A stretch of DNA of 64,000 nucleotides from Epiperipatus broadwayi (lineage: Eukaryota; Onychophora; Udeonychophora; Euonychophora; Peripatidae): positions 346,812 through 410,811 of the forward strand of contig JAQFVV010006449.1 in the NCBI GenBank assembly GCA_028023455.1, in the 5' to 3' direction. Positions 47,591 to 61,230 of this stretch are shown here, piece by piece. Position 1 is the stretch's first letter, and each line of letters opens with the position of its first letter. Made by a program: the position numbers and the translations under genes. A model generated the notes under the pieces. That model was not told the origin of the DNA, did not search any database, and saw only the letters and a list, made by a program, of their open reading frames with translations.

Positions 47591-47784
47591 AATTCATAAT
47601 AGATTATTTTTAAACTTTTTCCTTTTTTTCCTTCACACACCCTCTTGTTTCATTTGAAAAATTACCGGTTAACGTTTCATTTTACCTGTTATCTTTCAAG
47701 TTCTTATTACCAATTTCAATTTACATTTATATCATATTAAGCCATGATTAATAATCCCAAGACATCAATAAATATAATATTTGT

Positions 47785-48560
47785 CTGAAAGTTTTTAATG
47801 ATGGTATATTATAAGATGTGATATGTTGGACTATTTCCATCATTTATGAGTGAATGTTGAATGTATAGAAAATTTTAGCCTTTATTTAAACTTTTCAAAT
47901 ACAAACAACTTGTTAGTAATAACACACAAATAGACAATACAGATTGGTAATTACACAAGGTTTTGAATAGTATTATCCACTCTACTTCAGGTTACTGGTC
48001 TATATGCACAGTGACAATATTCACTTAGAAGTTGAACTCACGCAATGTTTCGAGTAGTACTCCACTCTTCTTCAGATGTTGCTGGCCTATATGCACAGTG
48101 ACAATATTCACTTAGAAGTTGAACTCACGTAATGTTTCGAGTAGTACTCCACTCTTCTTCAGATGTTGCTGGTCTATATGCACAGTGACAATACTCACTT
48201 AGAAGTTGAACTCACGCAATGTTTCGAGTAGTACTCCACTCTTATTCAGGTGTTGCTGGCCTATATGCACAGTGACAATATTTGCTTAGAAGTTGAACTC
48301 GGGAGTTCAACTTCCAAGCAAATATTGTCACTGTGCATACCTGAAGAAGAGTGGAGAATAATACTACTCGAAATTTTGTATAATTACTAATCTGTATTGC
48401 CTATTTGTGGGTTATTACTAATAAGTTGTTTGTATTTGGAAAGTTTAAATAAATTTTAAAATTTTCTATATATTCAACATTCACTCATAAATGATGGAAA
48501 TAGTCCAACATATCATATCTTATAATATACCATCAATACAAACCTTCAGACAAATGTCGA
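47785..48560. mobile_element. Foldback element with central minisatellite
   Basis: Ends are ATTTGTCTGAAAGTTTTTAA on the left and the complementary CAAACCTTCAGACAAAT on the right; GATGTGATATGTTGGACTAT and AACTTGTTAGTAATAACAC occur in both arms. Same family as 12340-12640 but enlarged by the 87-bp array. No coding capacity. Confidence 0.78.
48001..48348 (-). repeat. 87-bp minisatellite, about four units plus an inverted piece
   Basis: TATATGCACAGTGACAATA starts at 48001, 48088, 48175 and 48262, exactly 87 bp apart; an inverted partial unit begins at about 48301. On the minus strand each unit has CTGAAGA, an extra A, a hairpin GAGTGG-AGTA-CTACTC and GAAAC, i.e. a hammerhead-like core, but stem I cannot be formed and the residue after U is G, so it is not called as a ribozyme. 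Confidence 0.85.
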
Positions 48561-49588
48561 TAAATATATTTTATTACATTTCAAAAGAAAATCCTCAACA
48601 TGGTGAAACTAATTGTATAGAATTGACTGTTAGTATGGTTACGTGCTGGTGATATTTTTTACTTAAAATATAGTTGTTAATTATTTATTACAAGCTGAAT
48701 TACACTCTCTACGTGCTGGATTTATCTTGCAATGATTGTATTAATTTCATATGATAATGGCTGACATTCAAGTTTCCGATTTGTGTGTATGGTCACACAC
48801 TTATTTATAATCTGTACTTTTTGTGTTTTGTGTGCAGTGTGTTATTATTATAAAAATGGTGGAAAAAAAGAAAAAGGAAAAAAAGGTGGAAATGTGAAAA
48901 TTAGTTGCTTTTCCACTCATTTACAATTTACTTTTCTTTATTTTTTTTGCCATTATAATATATACATTGCTTTATTTATTTTTTCTTCCTCATTCAAATA
49001 TATCTTCTCCACACATAGATCAACTTCTTTTCAGAAAATTAATCAAATACCCAATAACTATTTTAACCCCTACTTGGCTTACTGATATTCTTCTATATAC
49101 ATGTCATAATATCCATAATCACTTGCTGGGATGATAGCGATGGTAGTAATGTTAAATCTCAGAATATTTCTGCTATATTCTGGGTGATCCCCTAAGTTTT
49201 TTTGCAGTTATATATATGAACTTATATCTAAAACATAAAGGTGATGTGGAAATTTGACTTGACATACCATGTATATAATAACTGTCAGTTATCCTTCTCT
49301 TGTGATGGATGTGGCCTATCATGCAAGCAACATCATTGGAGTGTTTATTCATTGCCACAAACTTTCTATTCATGATTATCTTATCACCAAATAATATCAC
49401 ACCTATGCAGGTTATTCTAAATAATCTTGAATGTATTGATAATAAAATCAATACACACTCTAATCTGGTCATTATTGCCCACATTCCTCATGAGATATGG
49501 GTTGATGACATGGTTTTGTCTATTAGTGATGTTGGGTTTGTGATAGTATGTTTTTTACATGGTAATAATAACATTGCTTGTAATATAG
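48561..49588. other. Sequence before the solo LTR; possible 5' part of the LINE relic
   Basis: No gene recognised. The last part (about 49500-49588, TTTGTGATAGTATGTTTTTT then ACATGGTAATAATAAC) resembles 51870-51930, so the R2-like relic to the right may begin here and be interrupted by the solo LTR. Confidence 0.35.
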
Positions 49589-51293
49589 TGTAACGATATA
49601 TAAATATGTTGTTACATTAATTTAAAATAAAAACTTAAAAGTTCGCAAATAAAAGTAAAAAACTAAATGCTAAAATTAAAATGTTTGTTAAACGTATATA
49701 CATTTGCACAGATGCCAAACTTTAAAAATATTTTTTTTAAAAAAAAAAACAAATAAATAATATTTGAACGTACTTTTTATAAAAAAAAGTCCAAATTTAA
49801 AAATAAAAACAGTATTAATTAATGTAATCTGTAAATGGAAATGATTTTTATAAATTTTCAAAACAAGCTAGCCTTCTTTTATAATTAAAATGATCTGATA
49901 AAGATAGATAAGAAAAAAGAGAAATTAGCTTACCAATGGAACACTAACCTTGCTCACCCTAACGAAATATATTATATTTTTGTTGATTAATCCGTGTGAT
50001 TAATATAAAAAGGGAAATACAGTTTTTGAGATCCACATTGTTTGAGAGGTGGTAGGCACATACCACACTCTCTATTTAAAAAGAAAATAAAAGACTTGAT
50101 ACCTTGAACAGCTATTGCCATCTCCAGAACATTATCTTCCAATGGAGCATCACGAATTAAAACAGAAACCTGGACTCTTCTATGTGAGCTATGAACTTTA
50201 CAAATTAACAACAACCAAAAAAGTAATTGAGAACTTTTCATTATTTTTTAAAGATTCAACTAATTTAAATTTTAAAATGAACTCTTATTTATTTTCAAAT
50301 TAATAATTGATTTTTAAATTTATATAGTTAAGTTTTCTAAAATCATTTCCATTTTATTATTTTTATTTTAGTAATATTTATTTAGAAATTATTAATCATT
50401 ACATTTAGTGGTATAGATTCATAGATTTTTAGTGTTATTTTTTGTTTACATTTGATTAAATATATCAAATATCACTCCATCTTACGATAATCTAATGGAT
50501 TTGTATATTCCTACAAGACGCTATCATATTTGTATTTTGATCGGTTGGTTTAATTTGGAATGTTTTGTGTGGAATATGTGAGCTGACTATCTCAACATTT
50601 TAAACAAATTTTATAAAATTCATTTGGTGAAGTATCTAAAAGTTAAATTTAAGTGGGAAGGTATAAGTTTTTAAGTTATATTAAGGGAGGGTAACTTAGG
50701 TTATTGTTAGTTGAATTAACTCAATGGATTGGATATATTTGTGTAATTAGTAGATGTAGTAGAGATCCACTTTGGGCGGTGATATAACCCCACCTCGTTT
50801 CCTGGTGGGTTGGTTGGTGAAGGTCCAATGGTTTTTGTTTTTCCTTGCCAACGATGGATTCTGTTGTGGGGTCGCTTCTCTAATTCTCTTGTTCGTGTAC
50901 CCTGAGTATATTTTTGTTGTTATTCTGATCTATGGGTTGGGTTTGGTTAATTGGGCTAGGTAAACAGATTTTTCGGCGTGCTTTCCTGACTCTAAAATTA
51001 ACCTGAAACTTGTTAATGTAAAATTAAAAGTTAATGAAAAACTAAAAGTTAATTATCTCAAAATTAAGTATTTTATATGGTAAAAAATTTTTATGTGTTT
51101 TCTGGGGTTTTATTTATTGATATTTAAGATATAAATTAAGATATAGATTTTTATCTCGCTCGCTGGCTGGACTTGGGCTACGATCGGATATTTAAATAAA
51201 GGAACTTAACAGCACGCCACTTAAATTTCGGTTAAAGCCTAGGCGGTGGTGTTTGCGTGCGTCTTTGCGATGATACTCTAAGAACTTGCATGA
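49589..51293 (+). repeat. Diverged solo LTR, family of 25988-30759
   Basis: Starts TGTAACGATATATAAATATG and follows the LTR through TATAAAAAGGGAAATACAGT (near 50006) and TCAATGGATTGGATATATTT (near 50722) to AACTTAACAGCACG near 51205. The last about 80 bp are decayed, so the right end is approximate. The stretch 50762-50960 differs from the other copies (CCCCACCTCGTTTCC), so it belongs to another subfamily. No partner LTR or interior is present. Confidence 0.68.
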
Positions 51294-51419
51294 GAAAGCA
51301 TATTGAGAACTGCTTTGCATAAATGATTATAATCATTACTAACATTGTTTGTCTCTCCATTTTTAGAACAAATCTTTTTTGTTTTGCTGATTGAATCTTA
51401 GGTATTTCATGAAAATTTA

Positions 51420-54400
51420 CTGAGGTGGATGTCATTTTATCTGGAAACACACACCATGAATTATATTTAGTAAACCATATTGCTAAACATCCAAATGTTA
51501 GCTATAATAGTACCAACAATGAATCCATTGGTCCATGTTATGCTGATGATATTTCAATAAATTCTGCTACTAGTACTGATTCAGTAAACCTGTTCATTAG
51601 TGCTAACATTGTTGAATTGATTTAATACTATCAAATTGCAAGTTTCAAAAAAGGTAGGTTCATTCTTTGTCACAATCCTCTTATTCCTCATTCTGTTCTC
51701 CATATATAATCTCCCACGGCTTAAAAAACCTTGTAATTAGTAATATGGTGGGTTAGTTTAAATATTTTTGATTATATTAATAGTGAAATTACCAAGACTT
51801 CAAACCCTATTAACATTACACAGGCCTGATTACATGTGGGCTGGTGACCCTGTTTCACACACTGTAGTTGTTTTTATGATAGTATGTCTTTTAGCTGTAA
51901 ACATGGTAATAATGATAATGCAAGCAATGTAATCTACCCTAAGAACTTTCCTGAAACACTATAATTGGATCCACTGTATATAACAGATTATGTCAATCCT
52001 AACAATTTGTAGCTCAGTTGTAAAAAATGGCCTCTGGATGCTCATAAGCCCCTTATTTCAAATTACGAATTTCTAATTCAGAGTTTCTTTTAGTTGGAAA
52101 CACTCCATAACTAGCATTAAGTGGAACCTATTAGTGATAATTCAAATATTGGTGATAACAGTACCAAGAATGAACCAAGTTCTCTAAATGAATGATGATA
52201 ATATATCACTAAATTTTGTTATTGGTACTGATTCAGTAACACTGGCCATAATTGATCACATTTCTGAATTGAATGCTTGTGATCAAACTCACACTCCTTT
52301 TAAAATAGGAAAAATACTCCACTTGGACTAGCTGATCTCTAACAGGTCTATATTCTGTCTAGTTAGGTTTCCTACATCCAGAAAACTATTTGATCCTATT
52401 GCTACCACAGAAGCTACAAAAATTTTATATGCTAAATCATTATAGAGTGTATGTGGAATAAATGTTTTTGGTCATTTATTTATGTAATTAGTCTGGATCC
52501 TATTGGGATTTCAGACATCCTAGTGGATGTTCTCATTTTACCTTCTTCAATATATAATATTTTTTTCAATTTCGTCTCACATCTTGCATACAGGTAATTC
52601 AGCTTCTTGCCTTGACAAAATTAGATATACAGATTTAAAATCTTTATGTTATTGGCTTTGATTTGATCTACATATACAATTGTATAAAGCATATTTTTAT
52701 GTGCCTTTTTTTGGAAGCAGTCTATCACTCTTCTGGGTCACTGATAGGAATCAGGTTACATTATACAAAAAATATAGAATTCTCTATTTGGAAGCTATTT
52801 CAAAACACCAATACAAGTGGGATAATTGCCATAAACATTTGAGTGCCTCTCATTAAAGATTTATTTCAGTAATTGGATATACTTGATATAACTGTGAACT
52901 TCAATCTAATCTTCCACTTGTTGCATTGCTTGATTCAAAGCTACAAATGCTTTTGACTCTATCTACCATGACAAAAATTCTTTTGAGTGGGTAGGCCTTA
53001 ATTCACATTTCTTCACTGTCATTGAACAGCCGATTTGAGTAATATTGCTCTTATCATGAATGGCTCAAAATTATATCAGGAAATATTATCAGATGTCAAA
53101 TAGGAGGATCCTCTAATCCCAATTACTTTCAAATTCTCACTATAGTTCATTCTGTACAGACCACAAGCAAACAATAGGTATAAGTTTTTTGACAGAAGCT
53201 ATGACAATTTAACATATTCTTATGTCTTCATCCTGAGTACATAGAGCCTGAGAGAGCTCCAGCAAATATTCAAATATGTAAAATGAATTGCGGCATCATA
53301 TGGACTCTGTTTTAATACTAAAACATGTGATCCACTGCACATTGAAGATGAAGATAAACTAACTTTGTGTACAAAATTAATTATTCAATATTAAAGTCTA
53401 ATATAACTTTTGTGAAAGCTTTCTATTACTGGCCCTATGGCAAATATTTGACACCCTCAATAGTCTTTCACCTCTAAAATGGACTAGTAAAAAATACCTA
53501 TCTCATTTTCATAAACAGGACAAGTCAGTCAGTAAGTGATGTGTTATTCTTCTTCAGCATGCATCCATAGAAGCCCTTTACTCTCTATCACAATGGTGAA
53601 CTTAAACTCTTACCAATATTTTAATACATATATATCTGCCAAAAGGACCACAGGCTTAAGTTGTTTCTGTTATATGCAATTAATTATTTTATGCTGAACA
53701 TTCTAAAAATGGCTGTCCACAAAGATCTGAGCTATGCACTCATATTAAGTAATATAGTACTGTATCTACTTGGCTCTACAGAAGATTGCTAACTCAGAAT
53801 CACGAGATATTGCCAATGTCTGTTGCAGGTTGTGTAAGGTGATGAGATTTATAAAGAATAAAATATGGTTCTTGTTATGAACTCTCCTGGAAGACAAAGA
53901 ATAAATTTCTAGGAGTCAATCTTTCACTCAATAAATACTGCTAAGCAATTGCAATATTTTTAGGTGTATACTATAAAAAGCTTTTATTGGATATCACTGA
54001 CCAAAGCAAAATCTTTACAGTCACACATAGATCTGATGCATTCAATTATTTCTTCCATTGGTGTGACATCAGTAAGTTATGTGATTGGTGTTTCATCCAC
54101 AAAATGGAAATGGATTATGTTCCTTGGAATGGTAACACAGCTCTGGTGATCATGATAAGTAGGAGGTGTGGCATGCAGATGAACCAATACTTCATAAACT
54201 TATGATTTCAAATTGAACATTTCTACAGTAATCCTTTGTCCCAATGCTATACTGAATCATTCACACAATATTATTAGAACTAAATGGTATATGATCCAGA
54301 TTAACCAGTTCATACCATATTTTGATGGTAGCCTTCATCCTGAAATTGCTGTTAATAATGAAGCTATAAAGATGGTCAAAGTTGTAGATATCACTGTTCC

Positions 54401-54440
54401 TTTGAGAACTGTTACGAAGTCTTTACCAGCATGAGAACAA
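51420..54440 (+). pseudogene. Decayed LINE of R2/NeSL type (RT plus restriction-like endonuclease)
   Basis: No frame is intact, but reading across stops and shifts gives a coherent series: ATNAFDSIYHDK near 52943 (RT motif A), KLYQEILSDVK then EDPLIPITFKFSL near 53070-53140 (motif B), TYSYVFILST near 53210-53235 (decayed motif C), GLCFNTKTCDPLHIEDED near 53310-53355, RRCGMQ near 54160 with CPNAILNHSHNIIRTK at 54240-54285 (zinc-finger-like), and VVDITVPL at 54381-54404. The C-LHI box, the downstream C-C-H-H knuckle and the VDVTV strand are features of LINEs that use a restriction-like endonuclease. Two similar blocks at 51437-51640 and 52090-52290 suggest a duplicated N-terminal part. Confidence 0.5.
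52012..52085 (+). other. Possible tRNA-Met-like relic
   Basis: TGTAGCTCAGTTGTAAAAA resembles a tRNA A-box; CTCATAA could be an anticodon loop with CAT, and TTTCAAATTAC an eroded B-box. No acceptor stem can be paired, so this is at most a SINE or tRNA relic, or a chance match. Confidence 0.2.
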
Positions 54441-55410
54441 AAAAAAAATCAATCTAAATATAAAGTAATACAGATTGATGCATGATTATGAGGTAATTAG
54501 ATGCAATCATTGTGGGTGCTTTCAATACATGCTATATCATAAAGTGAGAGAGCTGACTGCTTTAAATATTGACACATGCTCTCAATAGTTATTGTCAAAA
54601 GTGGTGGTATCTGATACCATTTGCTAAAACAGAGACAATTGTGTCCAGTAAATTACAATTGTGTTTTAACATGCCAAATCTTGTTTAAAGCTAGCTGTTT
54701 TTATTCTCTTGCTTAACTATTTGTTCATGAGTTCCTTACCACTATTACATTTTTGGTTATATATTTTTTTACTTATTAGTATCCATTATAAATAAAAATC
54801 AAATTATGGTATATCTTAGTGCAGTTAGACATAATTAGAAAAATGGTAAAAAAAGTTATTGATTATCATACTAACAACCAGTATAATTAATTTATAATTT
54901 TTCTGAATTTTAATGTTTGGCATGCTTTATTTTATAAAATTATTTAGCGTTTTTATAATTTTTTATGTAATGTATATCACACTTATGGTTGATAAGTTAG
55001 GGTCTGATTGGTATTTAATAGTGTTGCATCAACAAACTATTTAATTATTTGTAACAATGTTAAACATTTTTTTATTCTAGATTAAAATTTATTATATAAA
55101 CTGGTAAATAAGGATTGTATATAATCTATGACTCCATGATTTATATTCGTTATTCTATATTGCCTTTACACTTCTTATGGAAAGAACTGAAACCTATATA
55201 CCCATACTGAAGCAGATGGATCTGTAGGCCAGATTCATGCTTCCCATCTTTTTAGATTACTAGACAAGGATCAAACCTGATCCATGTGTGTTAGGATGTT
55301 TGTAAAACTTTACGACTGCCATTTTATCTACATTTAAATTTTAGGCCAGTAAATAAGTTATTAAAGTATTAATTTTCTATTAAAATGTTTTGCTATAAAT
55401 ATTAGAAGGG
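54441..55410. other. Sequence with nothing recognised
   Basis: AT-rich DNA without identifiable repeats or coding motifs. Confidence 0.5.
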
Positions 55411-55414
55411 CCCA

Positions 55415-55415
55415 G

Positions 55416-55457
<42 letters not shown>

Positions 55458-55462
55458 TATAG

Positions 55463-55512
<50 letters not shown>

Positions 55513-55524
55513 CGTGTGTGTGTG

Positions 55525-55525
<1 letters not shown>
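55415..55525. repeat. (TA)n and (TG)n microsatellites
   Basis: Two TA runs with a short spacer carrying ATATTTATAGCA, the second running into a TG tract. Confidence 0.92.
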
Positions 55526-56238
<713 letters not shown>

Positions 56239-56316
56239 ACAGACGGAAACTTTTATAAAAATCAATATATAAATTTTTAATATGATATTTTTTTAAGGAT
56301 TTTATTCTGGAGATTT

Positions 56317-56429
56317 TTTTTTTCATGTGTCATAGCATTGACCGGGATGTGAACCCCCAACTGTCTGCAACCAACTACTTGCTTGCAAGGAAGTTGCAAT
56401 GACCTCTTGGCCAACAATGCTTGACAAGT
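56317..56429 (-). mobile_element. tRNA-derived retroposon with poly(A) and 18-bp target duplication
   Basis: An insertion of about 113 bp is flanked by ATTTTATTCTGGAGATTT at 56299-56316 and 56430-56447. On the minus strand it is a tRNA-like body followed by a short A-run (T-run on plus), as expected for a LINE-mobilised RNA polymerase III transcript. The exact direct repeats and tail make retroposition clear. Confidence 0.82.
56334..56421 (-). pseudogene. tRNA-like sequence (Leu/Ser-type long variable arm), retroposed
   Basis: Read on the minus strand, AGCATTG and CAATGCT form a perfect 7-bp acceptor stem. TTGGCCAAGAGGTCA matches the A-box of Leu/Ser-type tRNAs, and GGGGGTTCACATCCC is a B-box-like T-arm with only three good pairs. 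The 88-nt length and extra arm fit class II tRNAs. An anticodon loop CTTGCAA is possible but its stem is imperfect, so the identity is not assigned. It is the body of the retroposon, not a working tRNA gene. Confidence 0.6.
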
Positions 56430-56449
56430 ATTTTATTCTGGAGATTTGC

Positions 56450-57330
56450 TTTCATAATAAAGCTTACTAACATTCCGTAGAGTCAAACAAAAGAAAATTC
56501 ATTAACAAAATAGTAATGGATTTTCTAATTAAAGTGAAATTAAAATAGAAAAGATAATTTGAAATATAAATTCTGCAAATCTACATTTAATTAAAAATAG
56601 ATTTGAAACAATTAAATTATTAGGTTTATTGTAAAGTTAATCTCAAGAATACAATACCAATATACTTTAGGTATTCCAAACATTGCCACTTAGCCTGGAG
56701 CATATGATAAAAAAAAGGTAGAATTAGCCAAAGAGAACAATTGAAGAGCCAGTTCCAATTTTTGTCAGGAATTGCCTGGTGAATTTTAGCCAGTCAATTT
56801 TTTAATAATGATAAAAATGTTCCAAAGTATGGTAACAGAATAGATGGCATCAATCTGCCTGCCTCTTGTGTCCTAAATGTGACCATCAAAAATACCATTA
56901 GCTGGAGAAATCTTATAAAAATGAACTGTTCAACTCTTTTAGTCAATTCATAGCTAGCTGTGCCTGTGTGGAAATTCAGTTTTCATCATGAGATTCCAAC
57001 TTCTACTTGGACTCATAATAAATTAGGTAATATGCTTTTAATTTGTTATTTCTAACTGCCTAATTTATTCCAACCTTCAGTGACTCAATAATGTAAATCC
57101 TGCTAATTGTAATGTCTTCTAAAAAGTCATTCCCATAACGTAATTCAAATGTAATTTAAAAAAATTATTTTATAGTCTGTAAACTACACTTGCTATTACT
57201 TAAAAATCTAATGTCTTTGCTTTCCTTCTATCTGTCTAAAAATTATGCCTCTTTATGCTAAACTTCCTTCTAATGTGGTTTAGAAATTATTGTTATTAAT
57301 TACTTAAATGAAATGAATATATGCCAATTT
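56450..57330. other. Sequence with nothing recognised
   Basis: AT-rich; no coding motifs or repeats recognised. Confidence 0.5.
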
Positions 57331-57331
57331 T

Positions 57332-57475
57332 GTTCCATCTCGACAAAAGCTTATCTGAATAAATATTTGCGGCCTATTTCCCGATCGACGTTTGTCGGTA
57401 AATAAAAATGAATAATTCTCTAGCTCTGAAAGATTAATACTTGGAGCAACCTTTATTTGTCGAGATGAAACCATT
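57332..57475. repeat. Small MITE-like element
   Basis: TTCCATCTCGACAAA near 57340 and TTTGTCGAGATGAAA near 57457 are inverted repeats with one mismatch, enclosing about 115 bp that is richer in GC (TTTCCCGATCGACGTTTGTCG) than its surroundings. Confidence 0.55.
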
Positions 57476-57879
57476 TTATATTATGTTTTTTTTATATATT
57501 TATACGTACACAGTTTAGTTATGGAGAGACGTAAGATTCAAGTATGAGAGTTTCATTTAGTTAAATTATTTCATTTGTAAAGAGTGAAAGAGATGGGATT
57601 TTATGTAATTGTATGTATGTTAAATAATGACAGAAATAGAATGTTGTTTGAAATGTTAGTGGGATTTTGTGTTAAAGGGAGAGATGATTCGCTAATTACA
57701 AATATTTGTAATAATAATTAATGCATATTTTTTTTGTTGGTCTGATCTTGATCAATCCATATATATTTATGTAATCTTTTAGCTCAGCACAATTACATAG
57801 TTAAAAATGCTAAAATATATTCTCCAGTACTCATATTTTGCCTTTCTGGCATTTGGCTTGATTATTTGTCTTTTGTTTT

Positions 57880-58230
57880 TTGGTGATTGCTAGATCAAAG
57901 CTAGACCACATGATAATTTTACTGGCCATGATTTTTATCAGGATATGAAAGCTAAAATTGGAAGAACTGGGGCAAGCTAAGCTCAGTTAGCTTTGGTGAT
58001 TTTCATTCTTTCACCTGAAATATTTTAGGTTTGCCAATGGTGCAGTCTATTCTTTTATTTATTTCTTAGCATCACAGGAAGGGGGCAAGTGAGTTGAGTC
58101 TATACTAGTGATGTAATGTTGAATACTGGGATTTTTTAACTTTCCTTTTGTCTGAACACATGATGGCAGATTGACCATGATCTGATTAATTTATGTATTT
58201 TAAATCTTGAAATATTTAGTTGCGAATATC
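57880..58230 (+). pseudogene. Possible LINE endonuclease relic
   Basis: Plus frames give GHDFYQDMKAKIGRTG near 57925-57970, resembling the GDFNA-IG segment, and WQIDHDLIN near 58164-58190, resembling RQIDHVLIN of AP-endonuclease LINEs, at about the right spacing. Stops separate them. Evidence is weak. Confidence 0.25.
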
Positions 58231-59885
58231 GCAATCCATTTATATTTTAAATGTGTCACTCTCTCCGACACCAATCTCTATAGTATGAGTTAATCATTTA
58301 TCTCTTAAAATAAAATCAATCAAAATAAAATTATGTTTACCATAGCTCTTTAGAAATATCTGTTCCTATATCTCAGACATGGGCGGGCGTCTCCCACAAA
58401 TCGATAATCATTTCCATTTGTTAGATTGGCATATAAACTATACCGCTTTCTTGCCAGAGGCATAATAAACGACAGAAAACAAACTTGTATTAAATAATTT
58501 TATGAAATCAAATCAGAGACATTAGATAAATTATAAAATGTTTTAATAATTATATATATATATGAATTTAAACTCTCTGTGGTTCGTCTCTATTCCTTCA
58601 TTCTAAAATTAGTATTTTCTAATTAGTTATTGTGCTGCTATCCGATGACTCAAGGTCATACACATACCATTTTATATTTAAATAAATAGATAGTCTAATT
58701 AAACTTAATAATTAGAGTTAGACATATACATTAGTTGAGATCCATGCTCTACCATTGATGCTAGTAGGATGAAGTGTAGAAAAGATTAATTGCTTGCCTT
58801 GAAAATGTTGTTATTAGTTTGCAGATTTAGAGAGTGGGTAAACAGGGCAGAATCTATAAGTATTCTTTATCTTTGATCTAGCGTATTGTTGAATTTTGAG
58901 GGACTTTTACCCAGGCTGTGAATTGTGTTGACTTAACATACAATTTTGACTGGTACAATACATAATAGTGAAAATAAATTTTAAAATGCACTTAATTTTA
59001 TATTTATTAGTTCATGCAAAATGTAACATATACTTTGATGTATATTGTCAAATGTAAATAGAATTTAATTGCTACAAATTACATAAATATTGATAAGATT
59101 ATAGGTGAATATAGTGACTATTTGAGAAAAAAATCCAAATAATGGATAGAAAACTGTTTCAAGAAAACAAACTTATTGCTAAGAACAATAGATGTCATAA
59201 TTATAACCAAATTTAAAACTGGATTTAAAAATTGTTGAATTGCCTGAATCTAGGATGGATACAAGAGGATAGGTAATATGATAACACTGTAAAAATTGAA
59301 ATATGATGCAGAACGTAATATTCTCTAGATTTAAGTAAAAAAAAACAGAAACACCATACATAGGTTCAAAATATGCTAATGATACTGATGTCTTAAAGAT
59401 GTATAGATGTTATGTTGCTTCCCGAGAGAAAAAAATGTAAAATTGTTGGTGTGACTAATGCAAAATGTAGAGATAAGGAACAAGTAATATGAGAAACAAA
59501 AAGATAAATTAAAATATGTCTTGAAAAAGTAAAATATTATATAAAAATAAATTTTAACATGTGTATTTATATTTTGGACTATTTCCTTTACTTAATATAA
59601 ATACTGAATATCTTTAGAAAAAAATATCTTCATTATTTTAAATACATTCAAATGTTTATGATATCCAACAGGTTAATATATGCAAATGTATCTAGAGATA
59701 TTCTTCTTCTCTCTTTTTCACGTGTTGCATGCTTGTCCAGTAACAGTACTAGCCTGAGAAAATGCTAACATCTGAGTTATTACTAGCAGTTGAATTTATT
59801 TGGAATACTTAAATAAAATTAAATTTTACTAAAGACATTTAGTCATTATATTAGTTGGTGGAAATTGTCCAACATACAACTAAAA
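58231..59885. other. Sequence with nothing recognised
   Basis: AT-rich; no gene or repeat family recognised. The short minus frame at 59179-59361 shows no motif. Confidence 0.5.
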
Positions 59886-59887
59886 TA

Positions 59888-60201
<314 letters not shown>

Positions 60202-60294
60202 TACTATTATAATTTTACCTTTAAGGTTTATGCTATTCTGAGGATATATATATATATTATGACAGTCGGGCAGTTCTGATAGTCTTACATATCT

Positions 60295-61230
60295 GATGTA
60301 CAGGGTGTCACCAGCCTATTGGAACTTGGAAAATTTATATAGTAGGCAGTACGTATTGTTAAGATCTAAAATTTACATATATATTTTATTACAATCATCA
60401 GCCCATGCCACTAGCTCATAGAAACACAGAGATTTATAAAATATAAATTCTTATTAAAATGTATTTTTAATGTTAAAAAAAATAAAAGAAGCCACTGCCA
60501 TTAATAACACACACAAACATTTATTAAACATATATAAAATTTACAATTATTTATTTTAGTGTAACTTTACTTTAGACTTTAATTTACAATTTAACTTTTT
60601 ATTTTAGATGTTGGCACAGATGAATTTAATATTTTATTAGTGTAGAGTATGGATAGACTACTTAGATTGCATTTGAAAAGAAGATATTTTATCCCTTATT
60701 TAACCTTAGGCCAAAAGTTTGCAGTCAAAGCAATGCCAATCTATCCGATATATTGATATATTCAATGCAGCATGAATACAACAGCACAATACAATACTGT
60801 TAGGAATGCACATCTGAACAGCAAGGTTATACAGAAGAAATTGTCTCTCATCCAGTACAGGAATGTTACATCTGCCTGGTGAGAAGAAGAATAAAAAAAC
60901 CATAAAAAGGGATTGCAGTCCTTTTTTCTGACTTAAATTCCATTACATAGGCTAAAGTGAAGATCCAAGGAGCAGGGACTACAGTCTGTCTCCAATGGTC
61001 CATAAGAAATAGGCTTATTTTGCCCAAGTGTTGCTTATAATGTGATCCTGCATATAGCAGATCTTCTTGCTACATTTACTAATTACACCAATACATCCTA
61101 TCCATTGACTCAATTTAATTGTTAAACAACCTAAGATTTATCCTCCCTTAAACTAATATAACTTTATAAATATATGCAACCATTCACCCCTGGCTTAAAT
61201 TTAACATGATTTAATTAAAAGTTTAGCCTA
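60295..61230 (-). repeat. Inverted LTR fragment, family of 25988-30759
   Basis: The minus strand matches the 3' half of the LTR: CTTAACAATACGTACTGCC near 60345, AGAAGCCACTGCCA near 60487, GCAGTCAAAGCAATGCCAA near 60720, AAAAAGGGATTGCAGTCC near 60903 and ATCCATTGACTCAA near 61080-61120 appear in the order expected for a reversed copy. The U3 half is missing or unrecognisable past 61230. Old insertion. Confidence 0.65.

Noticed and set aside
48001-48348. Calling each 87-bp unit a hammerhead ribozyme
   Set aside because: The core and stem II look right, but stem I cannot pair and the cleavage residue would be G, which hammerheads do not accept.
49173-49593. Overlapping 94-103-codon frames on both strands before the solo LTR
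   Set aside because: No recognisable motif on either strand; one partly resembles repeat sequence at 51.9 kb.
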